Source of the DNA: Malachius bipustulatus
Lineage: Eukaryota; Arthropoda; Insecta; Coleoptera; Melyridae
NCBI GenBank assembly: GCA_910589415.1
Contig: OU342633.1
Location: 13,306,858 to 13,370,857 of the forward strand
DNA: 64,000 nt
Reading direction: 5' to 3'
The position numbers and the translations under genes are program-made. Positions 43,010 to 52,171 of this stretch are shown piece by piece (the stretch's first letter is position 1; the number at the start of each line of letters is the position of its first letter). The notes under the pieces are model-generated. The model made no database searches. It had not been told where the DNA came from and saw only the letters and a program-made list of their open reading frames with translations.

Positions 43010-44907
43010 CAAGGTGATTCAGTAATGAGTACCATAAATGATACGGGGTGTACCTACTGTCAAAATAATACGAAAACCAAGAATAAACTTTTTTTCCAAA
43101 AGTGCTTCCCTAACAAGATACAGGGTGTGAAAGGGTCGATTTGGAAAACACTTATTTGATCGTATCTTCTAACTGGGTTGAACTATTTAATTCATTTTTG
43201 GTAGACATCTACTACATAATAAGGACCGTAAACGGACAAAATTTTGTCGCATTTGAACAATCCAGTGGCGTAGAATTGGGGGTCATGTGACACTTTTTCC
43301 CCCAAAAAAAAAGTTGCTGTTGGGTTTTTTCCCATTTTTATTTGGTTTTTAGTATTATTGGTTCAAATACCACAAAAAAGGTACACTTGTTTCATTTGCC
43401 CAGAAGCGTCCGTTTCCGAGATATTCTGACTTGCGTGTAACTATGTGAAATATTAAACTGCAAATAAAATTATCAAGGCGCCTTATTTATCAATAATTCA
43501 CAATTAAAAAACTAACTTGTCAAAAAGTAAATTATCAAAAAAGCTAAAGACATGGAAAGGTTTTCTAATGGCGAGTACACAGATATGCTCTTAACATTAG
43601 GAGAATGTTTTGGAAATTCGAATTCATTAGTTAGACGATATTCCGAAAAGTATCCCAACAGAATAGTGCCAAATCGGCGGACTTTTTTGTCAGTGGAACG
43701 GCGTTGTCGCGAAACTGGTAATGTAAAACCAAAACTTTTAAACAACGGTAAGCAACGAACCACACGCACAGCTGGAAACGAGGAACAAGTTTTGGAATTG
43801 TTAGAAAACGATCCAACAGTAAGTACAAGACGTTTGGCACTCCAAACAAACATTTCGCAAGCCAGTGCCTGGCGCATTGCAAGGGAACACCAGCTATATC
43901 CCTACCATCTGAGGCAAGTTCAAGACCTTTTGCCTGAAGATTATGCTGCACGTGTGGAGTTTTGTGGATGGTTATTGAATATGCATAACCAAGACCGCAA
44001 TTTTATTTCCAACATAATTTTTACGGATGAATCCACTTTCACAAGAAATGGCATTGTTAATATGAGAAATACGCGAACAATTACCAGGAATTTTTGGAAG
44101 AAGTTTTTTTTTTCTTTTTTTGATGACATTCCTCTGTTAACCAGGCGCAGTCTCTGGTTTATGCACGATGGTGCTCCGCCTCATTATGGCAGGCAGCCAA
44201 GGCAATGGCTTAATGAAAACTTCCCAAATAGATGGATTGGTCGTGGAGTTGATGCTCCCATTCACTGGCCTGCTCGATCACCGGACTTGAACCCGTTGGA
44301 TTTTAGTGTGTGGGGGCAATTAAAAACCAAAGTCTACGCAACACCGGTAAATTCTTTAGAGGATCTCAGGCTCAGAGTTGTGAATGCCTTTGCAGAGTTA
44401 ACAAACAATCCAAGTATTGGTAGAATAATTTTTAATTTGGAAAATCGTTTACATCAATGCATTCGTGCCAATGGAGTTACACGCAAGTCAGAATATCTCG
44501 GAAACGGACGCTTCTGGGCAAATGAAACAAGTGTACCTTTTTTGTGGTATTTGGACCAATAATACTAAAAACCAAATAAAAATGGGAAAAAACCCAACAG
44601 CAACTTTTTTTTTGGGGGAAAAAGTGTCACATGACCCCCAATTCTACGCCACTGGATTGTTCAAATGCGACAAAATTTTGTCCGTTTACGGTCCTTATTA
44701 TGTAGTAGATGTCTACCAAAAATGAATTAAATAGTTCAACCCAGTTAGAAGATACGATCAAATAAGTGTTTTCCAAATCGACCCTTTCACACCCTGTATC
44801 TTGTTAGGGAAGCACTTTTGGAAAAAAAGTTTATTCTTGGTTTTCGTATTATTTTGACAGTAGGTACACCCCGTATCATTTATGGTACTCATTACTGAAT
44901 CACCTAG
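43010..44907 (+). mobile_element. Mariner-related transposon with 434-bp inverted repeats
   Basis: The ends read C(A/T)AGGTGATTCAGTAATGAG, flanked by TA at 43008-43009 and 44908-44909. The inverted repeats extend over 43010-43443 and 44474-44907, unusually long. One transposase ORF lies inside, and the right repeat covers its last 29 codons. It starts two bases after the TA of the hairpin element, so the two sit back to back inside a Harbinger gene. Confidence 0.95.
43552..44562 (+). CDS. Mariner/IS630-related transposase with internal deletion
   Basis: 336 residues from ATG 43552. The N-terminal helix-turn-helix region runs to about residue 125. Then come IIFTDESTFTRN (Asp159), LWFMHDGAPPHYG (Asp206) and HWPARSPDLNPLDF (Asp245), with 38 residues between the last two Asp. 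The first two are only 47 apart, where related enzymes have roughly 50 more residues with the central strands. VNMRNTRTITRNFWKKFFF marks the in-frame deletion. The three acids remain but the fold cannot be complete, so activity is unlikely despite the open frame. The C-terminus lies in the right inverted repeat. Confidence 0.85.
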   Translation: MERFSNGEYTDMLLTLGECFGNSNSLVRRYSEKYPNRIVPNRRTFLSVERRCRETGNVKPKLLNNGKQRTTRTAGNEEQVLELLENDPTVSTRRLALQTNISQASAWRIAREHQLYPYHLRQVQDLLPEDYAARVEFCGWLLNMHNQDRNFISNIIFTDESTFTRNGIVNMRNTRTITRNFWKKFFFSFFDDIPLLTRRSLWFMHDGAPPHYGRQPRQWLNENFPNRWIGRGVDAPIHWPARSPDLNPLDFSVWGQLKTKVYATPVNSLEDLRLRVVNAFAELTNNPSIGRIIFNLENRLHQCIRANGVTRKSEYLGNGRFWANETSVPFLWYLDQ

Positions 44908-44910
44908 TAT

Positions 44911-45060
44911 AGTATATAGAAATACACGATTCTCGAAGTTACCTGCAGCTAATTTCCATTTTTCTGCTGTCGGTTTAGGCATGCAATCATTGTGTAAAAT
45001 ATTCCATAAAGCATGTGAGACTTGCTAGCTGAACAATGTCACTAATTTATCAATAAAATC
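44911..45060 (-). pseudogene. PIF/Harbinger transposase, N-terminal part
   Basis: The minus strand reads SHALWNILHNDCMPKPTAEK then WKLAAGNFENR, the segment that in Harbinger transposases comes directly before the first catalytic Asp (FPNCxGxIDGKH). It ends at the mariner insertion. Together with 40400-40975 it forms one gene interrupted by the LINE-type ORF, hairpin element and mariner. The first Asp block itself is lost. Confidence 0.7.
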
Positions 45061-45064
45061 AAAC

Positions 45065-45500
45065 AAATTGTTTAGGTCAAATGGGCATAATTTCAGAATA
45101 GTTTGTCTACCGGTTTTGGGCTTGGACACCCATCATCAGGACAACTGAAAGTAAGGTAAATAGTTGTTGGTATCACAAATGCAGTTGTTGTGCATAATTT
45201 GTTATGAATTACAATAGTACTACTAGAACAAATAAAACACGTATTTAACATGAACACGTGGGAATAAAATTTGTAAAATTCGAAAAAATTCATATAACAT
45301 AATTTGAAATACTTTTCTAAGTGAAAAGTATTTGAAATACTTTTCTAAGTGAAAAGTAGGTGTAGAATTGAGTTGAAGACTCTGTAGGTTCAAACCTTTA
45401 CATATTAAAACATTGAAATTATGAAAATTTTTAAAATTTAAAACAAGTAGAACGGACAAATAATGTCGTGAAGCGACATTCTCCGGGACGGGTTCAAGTA
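45065..45500 (-). repeat. Penelope-like terminal module with hammerhead motif (copy 2)
   Basis: Second copy of the module at 13740-14190 with the same order of landmarks, ending in the hairpin AATGTCGTGAAGCGACATT at about 45464. A local duplication of AAATACTTTTCTAAGTGAAA is present at about 45310-45350. The module lies between the Harbinger remnant and the Penelope-like ORF region. Confidence 0.5.
45103..45144 (-). ncRNA. Hammerhead ribozyme-like motif
   Basis: Minus strand: UUGUC, core CUGAUGA, helix II region GGG/CCC, AAA (the family has GAA), self-complementary helix III ACCGGU, cleavage-site A, then GACAA, which pairs with UUGUC. Helices I and III differ from the copy at 13777-13818 but stay paired. 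The G-to-A core change predicts loss of activity. Confidence 0.55.
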
Positions 45501-45630
45501 AAACAAAGCAAAATGGTGGATGGTGAGGATTATCTACAATCAGGCACTTTCTTCTTTTTCAAACGATTTCATTTCTTAAAATTTATGTTTTCAACCCTTA
45601 CTTTGTAGAATCTCTGCATACTTATTGATT

Positions 45631-45675
45631 ACGTCTGAAGATGCTACATGAAAAGTAGCGAAACACGTGTAACGT
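45631..45675 (+). ncRNA. Hammerhead ribozyme-like motif
   Basis: Plus strand: ACGU, core CUGAAGA, U, helix II GCUAC/GUAGC with an AUGAAAA loop, core GAA, self-complementary helix III ACACGUGU, cleavage-site A, and ACGU closing helix I. It is the best-formed motif of the set. It is on the strand opposite to the nearby Penelope-like ORF, consistent with an inverted terminal repeat. Confidence 0.65.
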
Positions 45676-45966
45676 TTCTACCATCCATCAATATATCGTA
45701 GAATTTTATAAAACATTAGTGTTTTATTCATAATCAATAAGATTTCATTTCTCTTATAAATTCTGATGTATGTAACAAATGATTGACAATGGGAGCATGA
45801 GTGAATTTTTCTGTGTTGACATTGACAATACATGTTGACAATATATACGTTGTATAATATGTTATATATTGTTGTATATTATATATATATGTTGACAATA
45901 CATATGATGGTGTATTTTTAACATTATCAAAAACTAAAACGTAACTAATTGAGGTGATGAATGGAT

Positions 45967-45993
45967 TGTTATGTTATGTTATGTTATGTTATG
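45967..45993. repeat. (TTATG)n microsatellite
   Basis: Five units of TTATG directly behind the end of the Penelope-like GIY-YIG frame, next to a dinucleotide TA/GT-rich stretch at 45830-45905. Confidence 0.8.
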
Positions 45994-48250
45994 ACTTGAT
46001 GGTGGTATGGAGCTGTATGGAAGTGATTTATAAATCGGATTAAATCGGAAAAATTGTGTCTGTTGGTTTAAAGCAGTGGAACCGAGTTCTCTTATTTCTC
46101 TGTCTATTTCATATTCTTCTAAAAGGTCTAGAAGGAGTCCTCTAACATTAGAGTTCACTAATGTGATACTATTTTCTTCGATATCAAATTTATGATTATT
46201 TTGGATCAAATGGGTCCCGAACACTGATGTTTCGTGTCTCTTAATGTGTTCTCTAGCTCTTATTCTGAGTGATCTGCAAGTCTGTCCGACATATATGTGG
46301 AATTGCAATTGGAGCAACTAAGTATGTAAACCCCGCACTTATCCAGCTTGTTTACCCTACCTTTCAACCTCACACAAATTCTAAGAACCCCCAACGCAGA
46401 TGAATTAAAAAGACTGGTCAGACATATAAAAAACAGCAATCTGGACATTTAAGCATATAAGTATAGTAAACCATAGAAAGAAATTGGCATACAATTAAAG
46501 TGGTGTAGAATACTGTCTCAAATTAAAAGTATCATAAATTATTGGGAAATAGGCGGATGGACGTAGTTTCCGTAGCCAAAACATTCGACATACACACACA
46601 TCCAGCTTGTCAAAGGAGTCTTTATTGTGAACTAAATATTGTGCCAAGGTACCTTTTGTTGAAAAGGTTGAAAAGGTACCTTTTATATTGGAGTGTTGTT
46701 GTAATATTTTGAAAATTTGAGAAGATATGGGTCCGATGAACGGGATTGAGAAGTATTTTAAGTTGACGTTATCTAATCTGGGATTGGAGATGTACGCAGA
46801 AGAGTTTGCTTTATTTCTTAAATATTTATTGTTCATACTGTCAATAATGTCTGTGTCAAAACCGTTGTTGGTAGCGATGGTACGTAAAATTTTAATCTCA
46901 TTGTCGTAATCTGAATTCGTCATGGGGTTATTGTTTAAGCGGTGTATGTAGGTTCTAAACGCGGCAATTTTATATTGAAATGGGTGGTTAGATTTATAGT
47001 GAATAACGTGGTCAGTCTGTGTGGGTTTTCTGTAAATACTGAATGCTAAGTTGTTATCGTTGTTGTCGCGTGATATTGTCAAGTCTGAAAATTAATTTGG
47101 TTGCCTATTTCGGTTTCCATTGTGAATTTGATATTACGATGGAGTGTGTTCAAAAGATTCAAAATTTCCGTGGCCGTATTGATGTCTCCTTCTATTAATG
47201 CAAAACAATCGTCAACGTATCTCGTCCAATGTACTATTTTACTGAAAAGGTCTGTTTTACTAAGTTTGTTTTTTCCATGTCGTCCATGAAGAATTCAGCA
47301 AGTAGAGGTGAAATACTGCTACCCATTGCCAGACCGGCATTCTGAGCCCAGAAGGTGTTATCGAACTGACAGAAGTTTTGTTTTAAAGCTAATCTTAATA
47401 ACGAGATCAGATCTATAGCATCTTTCATCGGAATGTTGTTCTTAAGGTGATTAAAAATTATATCTACTGTATAATCGACTGGAACAGAGGTGAAGAGGTT
47501 TGTGACATCGTATGATACTAATATTTGGTTCTCTGTGATTTTTAGATTAGATAATATGTTGTTTACAAGTACTATTTTTTATCGGAAATTTGGGTTTGAA
47601 ATTAGTTAAGTTAATTAGGATATTTTTAAGAAAAATGTTCAAATTATGACCTGGTGTGTTGATTTGCGAAACTACTGGGCGGATCGGTATACCATCTTTG
47701 TGAATTTTAGGCATACCATATAATCTTGGAGAGTGAAAGTTAGTGGGTATTATTTGTCTAGCTCCGTATTTTGTGAATCCAAGGTTATTGTGAAATTTGT
47801 TGGTGGGATTATAGTTTAGCTATGTAAAATTATTATTGTTGTTTATGAAATCTTTTATTTTTGTTGTATACGAATTTTTATCCATAATTACCGTACTTAA
47901 CTACCCTTGTCTGCCTTTGTTACGATCAGGTTATTTTGGGTGATTTTCTTTTTGATTTTAGTTATGGTGATGTAATCTCTATTGTGAATATTATCGGATT
48001 TAATTTTGTTGTGGAAGTTGATGTAACTGTAAAAAGTGCTGTTACAACGGTTTCTCATGATTTGTTTGGTGTCTCTGTCAGTGTCGCTCTTTTCAATGAC
48101 ATAATCTGTGTGTAGTGAGAGATTATGTACATCTTTCGTATTGTAGTTAAAAATAGAAAACTTAAGACCCTTGTCAATGAGATCTAATTCTTTAGGAGTG
48201 AAAGTTGTACCTGACAAATTTTTGTTTCTACTGTTGAATTTATGGGTGAC
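45979..48250 (-). pseudogene. Penelope-like element, RT and GIY-YIG, degenerate
   Basis: Minus strand in order: an N-terminal part TPKELDLIDKGLKFSIFNYN (48217); DNLIVTKADKGS; LYGMPKIHKDGIPIRPVVSQ (47710, RT motif 2); GLAMGSSISPLLAEFFMDDM (47320); WTRYVDDCFALIEG with the YVDD active site (47220); FSIYRKPTQTDHVIHYKSNH (47010, thumb); KCGVYILSCSNC then IYVGQTCRSLRIRAREHIKR (GIY-YIG, 46330-46230); and TALNQQTQFFRFNP. Many frameshifts (near 47890, 47560, 47440, 47090, 46490, 46310) break it. All domains are present, so this was a full-length copy, unlike that at 17276-18289. Confidence 0.85.
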
Positions 48251-48269
48251 GTTATTATGAGTTATCCCA

Positions 48270-48908
48270 ACTTGTATCTGTGATGGAGGTCGTTAAAAGA
48301 ACACCCGGTGGCAAAATACCTGTAACAAATAAATACTCTAAATTACTTTTTTTCGTAGGTAAATATGTTATGAAGAGATGGACAAACATGAAGGTCAGTT
48401 TTACAAAGTGTCTGAAAAAATGCAATGAGATGACACGTTCGGGTGCTCCTGCCAGTCGTCTGAGAAAATATGTATATCACGACCAATTATTATTCTTGAA
48501 AAAAGTTGCTATGCAAATTAATACCCAAGATAATTTAAACCATAGTCCGATTATCAACGAAAAAGAGGGAGACACCGACAAACTGTCACTATAGAGACAC
48601 CGAAACGAAAGAAAAATAAGTCGATGAGGTAGGATTGCTACGGTAATAAAAAAAAAAAAAACTAACAAAAAATGAGCGGTTTTGAAGAGCGAATCATTCA
48701 GACATTAGAAGTACAATCAAAGTCATCACAACATAGTTTTTAAGATCGGTACATGGCATTTTTTGCTTCCCGTACCTTCCCCCTTAACAATTTAACGGAA
48801 GATCAAATCTGTGATTTCAAGATTGGAGTGCTTAGACTGATTCAGTCTATAAAGCGAAGAGATTATGCAATTCCAGCAAACAATATGCACCTTAATAAGG
48901 ATTATATA
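48270..48908 (+). pseudogene. MADF-BESS protein, 5' part
   Basis: The plus strand reads KRWTNMKVSFTKCLKKCNEM then YVYHDQLLFLKKV (end of a MADF Myb-like domain, 48375-48510) and a linker. After a frame change come DRYMAFFASRTFPLNNLTED and FKIGVLRLIQSIK (BESS motif, 48745-48860). MADF-BESS proteins such as Adf-1 bind DNA through MADF and interact through BESS. The N-terminal half of MADF is missing. The frame runs into the Ginger-like element at 48909 and seems to resume after 50616. Confidence 0.65.
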
Positions 48909-49511
48909 TGTTATAGGCAATTTGTATAATGCAGGGATTCTATACAATACCTAGGCAATGTATACAATGCCGGGATCTTTCAGGCAATGTATGAAATGAT
49001 TTTAATTTCTTAAACTATTTCATACTTTACCTAGATAATGTATACAATGCCTAGGCATTGTATAGAATGCCCGTTGAACCATGGGCAATGTATGAAATAG
49101 AGTTTTGTTAACAATCTCTAACCCCCTTCCTGACAAAATATTTCCAGCCAATATTATAAAGACAAAAGATGAATGACATGGTGTCAGACAACATGCCATC
49201 CATTAATGTTGTGCTGTGAGCAGAGGCGGAAATTGTAGACACGTGTTTCGTCCTGTTTTGTTTCTGTCCTGTCCATTGGACTCTTCAGTACAATGTATCT
49301 ACCAACACACAGCGCAGTTTAGATCACGGATCCCGTGAGCAGAATGCTCATTCATCTTTTGTCTAGCAACGCCTAGTAGGGGCTTTACCTACTTCATGCA
49401 CGCCGGGGGGCACTGCACTCATTTTTGGCATGCATTATGGCTGTCCGGGGTGTATCCTATGGCGCAAGCCGAACCCACCGTGCCTTTTATTTTATTTTTA
49501 TTTTTATTTCA

Positions 49512-49719
49512 ATATAATAAAGGCCCATTAAGCTAACGGGTAGCTTTCTGTGGCCGTTTTAAAGCTAATATGGACATCAAAGTATTTTTATTAACATTTT
49601 TGGATTCCCTTTCATGACGAAAATCACTAAATTGCTATATTTTCTACGTAAAATCTGTAACTTTTCTAGAAACTGCATCAGAAATCAGTCCGTTAGCTTA
49701 ATGAGCCTTCATAATACCC
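49512..49719. mobile_element. Small MITE with about 30-bp inverted ends (copy 2)
   Basis: Same family as 25881-26089: GGCCCATTAAGCTAACGGG at the left, and in reverse complement GGCTCATTAAGCTAACGGAC at 49688-49707. The similarity extends outward to GGGTATTAT at 49711-49719. It is non-coding. Confidence 0.75.
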
Positions 49720-49880
49720 ACTGTTGGTGTATTTTTAACAATTTAAATGATCTTAATGCTATCTCTAAATAATAAAAAAATTAAAATAGGTACTTCAAAC
49801 AAATAAAGTAGTTAATTCTGAAAAATCAAATTTCTACATTGTTAAAATGTAATATGGTAAGATAGTTATATTGACATCAG

Positions 49881-50290
49881 TTATTTATCCTTACAAGAAG
49901 AACCATTGTGACATTTCGAAGTGCACAGCAACTTATTCTTAAGGCTTGAACACTTTCTGGTTTCACAGTTGAGTTTGCAAGTACATTTGGAAGATTGCAA
50001 AGTAGCAACTGAACGCACTGTTGTATCTTGATTAGGAACATCTTCCTTGTTTATTAGTTTCTGATGACAAACGGTGAATTCTTGCAAAAGTTCATCTTCT
50101 GTCAAAGTATAGCAAGTATATTGCGGGCATCACTACGACTTCTGTCGACTTCTGGAACAGGAATTCTGACCGTGGTACCGGGTTACTACAAGCGGAAACT
50201 TTTTCCGTGAAGTTTTGAGCATTTTCTTGGCTTGTTCTTCTAAATTATCTTTCGATTCTCTCTTTCTCCTAGCTTAGTCACTCCCCCACT
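49881..50290 (-). pseudogene. KRBA2/Ginger-type integrase C-terminus with Cys-rich zinc domain
   Basis: The minus strand reads EEQAKKMLKTSRKKFP, then after a frame change TVRIPVPEVDRSRSDARNIL, and TEDELLQEF. The frame ends in a Cys-rich domain with CTCKLNCETRKCSSLKNKLL and CTSKCHNGSSCKDK. This is the end of the KRAB-A-domain-protein-2-like family, which derives from Ginger transposons with a retrovirus-like integrase. The integrase core is absent. Stops near 50110-50130 confirm a remnant. Confidence 0.65.
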
Positions 50291-50616
50291 GTTCCATGAC
50301 TTTCACTCCATTATAATAATTCTAAAACTTTGATCACTGTGATTTCAATCACCGATATAAATCACATGTAGAGAAAAGTAGCAATCACAGTTATCACTGT
50401 GATTGGTAAATCACAGTTTTGCTCATCTCTACAACGAACGAGTTGCAGCATGTTTACTTCTCCGCCCCGCACGCGATTCGCTGCCAGTAGTCGTTCATTA
50501 TACACATTGCCTGATGCGCTTCCGGTATTCTATACAATACCTAGGCAATGTATGAAATGAATTGTATTTCACACATTTCCTGGACGTTTTAGGCAATGTA
50601 TACATTGCCTATAACA

Positions 50617-50870
50617 TAATATACATATTGGACAGGCTCCACCACAAATAATTCCACCATTCTACTCTGTTAGTACCGTTTAATTATGATACAACAGCAA
50701 CCCACTGTCGTACAGCACAAGAAGGTTTACAAAATGACACAAAATTTTGATGCACCTTCTACTATTATTGTGAGGCCTCCAAGTACACACACATCAGAAT
50801 TTTCACATAATGTTGAAATTCATAGTGTTTAAAATTAAAAAATACAAGTTAATCGTAAAAGAAAACATTT
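50617..50870 (+). pseudogene. MADF-BESS protein, 3' part
   Basis: Just after the Ginger-like element the plus strand reads IGQAPPQIIPPFYS and, after a frame change, VQHKKVYKMTQNFDAPSTII, RPPSTHTSEF and a stop near 50830. A short Pro/Gln-rich tail after the BESS motif is common in this family. I infer continuity with 48270-48908 from position and strand only. Confidence 0.4.
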
Positions 50871-50915
50871 AGGTATTAAATTAATTAAATTACAGTCCAA
50901 TATAGGTAGGTAGTA

Positions 50916-52169
50916 GGGGAGACCGGGGATGAAAGTAACATTTTCTAGTTTATATTTAATTTTTCATAGAGCGAAACAAATTTCTCAACCATTATTATAC
51001 ATTAAATTGATTATTTAACTGCCTTTTGCTATTTTTTTTTGGTATGTTTTGTAAAACCCATAGCGAAAAAAATTTTTTTTGGAACGAAGCACGCGTTGCT
51101 TTCCACCCCAATGTTGGTGCAAAAAGTAACAACGTTTGGGGTAAGTTGTAACAGGAAAATAATCAACACCATTAATATTTTATAAAATTATTATGTAATT
51201 TTTATTAAACAAAAATATATCTTTATGCCATTAAAGGTTGGCAAAATACCTAAATCACAAATTATGTCCAAATTCTTTGGCAAATAATAGAAAGGCTAAC
51301 TTTCGAACATCACATGGTGTAAGTTCAAAATAAATACTGGCAGATCTCTTCAAATATCCACATAAAGTCGCCTCCTTTTCTTCATTGAAAATTTGACGAT
51401 TAGAAATATATCCAGTTTTTCTAGGAGAGCTTCCAGTTTGTCTTTTCTGTTTTAGGTACCGGAAAAGGTTCACGTGACAAATTTCGAGTTCTCTGGCTAC
51501 TGACCTAACTGATCTGTTTTCGTCTATAACCAACGATACTGCCCTTCTTATTACATCTGTGGAGAAGGTTCCTCTGTTGGTTTTTCGCTTGTAAGTTCTC
51601 ATCTAGATTGACATATTAAAAAAAAAAAAGCAGTTACTAAATTGCAACGATCGATAATTGTAGAATGTGAGGAAGAATGTGAATTATGTGGGCGTCGATA
51701 AAACCAGGTATACTTATATAAATGCAGGTTTATTACCTATCTTTCTTTATTACACACCAAAAACGTATTGGGGTTGGTTGTAACACTGCGTTACTTTCAG
51801 CCCCATACGTAAAGTAAACTAAGTTATACTAAAATTTCAACTAACTGAATATTTTACAATCAATACATACGCATTTGTAGACAGAGAACTAAAAGTAGCA
51901 CAAAATGATGTACATACCTCAGAAATCGATTTCAGAATAACTTAGAAAATTCACTGGATGCAAGATACAACAATTTTACTTTTGCTCGAAGATTAAACAC
52001 ATGTTCCACTACAGACGTTACATAAATTTGAGGTTACCACGGCGATGTCTACAACAAGAAAGGTGTAATTGACAACTGCATAACCACTCCCAGCAACATC
52101 TATTGAATAGTTTAGAAACTACAGCCACTGTTACAACCTACCCGTGTTACTTTCATCCATGGTCTCCCC
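50916..52169 (-). mobile_element. Pogo-like non-autonomous element, TA target site
   Basis: The ends read GGGGAGACC(GG/AT)GGATGAAAGTAAC at 50916-50939 and in inverse orientation at 52146-52169, flanked by TA (50914-50915, 52170-52171). TGTAACA/AGTAAC words repeat inside both ends. The element carries only the N-terminus of a pogo-type transposase. It sits just downstream of a piggyBac transposase 3' end. Confidence 0.85.
51255..51602 (-). CDS. Pogo-type transposase N-terminus, truncated
   Basis: 115 residues: MRTYKRKTNRGTFSTDVIRR, SVRSVARELEICHVNLFRYL, then NEEKEATLCGYLKRSA and LTPCDVRKLAFLLFAKEFG, then a stop. This is the first helix-turn-helix (CENP-B-N/psq-like) and the start of the second DNA-binding part. 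No catalytic domain follows within the element. A free DNA-binding N-terminus could bind related transposon ends and act as a repressor, but that is speculation. Confidence 0.7.
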   Translation of the reverse strand: MRTYKRKTNRGTFSTDVIRRAVSLVIDENRSVRSVARELEICHVNLFRYLKQKRQTGSSPRKTGYISNRQIFNEEKEATLCGYLKRSASIYFELTPCDVRKLAFLLFAKEFGHNL

Positions 52170-52171
52170 TA

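Larger units (their letters stand above)
48909..50616 (-). mobile_element. Ginger-like element with TGTTATAGG...CCTATAACA ends
   Basis: The left end TGTTATAGGCAATTTGTATA and the right end (reverse complement TGTTATAGGCAATGTATACA) form terminal inverted repeats. Both ends are followed inwards by tandem subterminal words ATTCTATACAATACCTAGGC and GGCAATGTATGAAATGA (48925-49095 and 50525-50600). A KRBA2/Ginger-type C-terminus is inside (49881-50290) with a MITE next to it. Flanks TTATA and TAATA may be a 5-bp duplication with one change. It splits a MADF-BESS gene. Confidence 0.6.
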
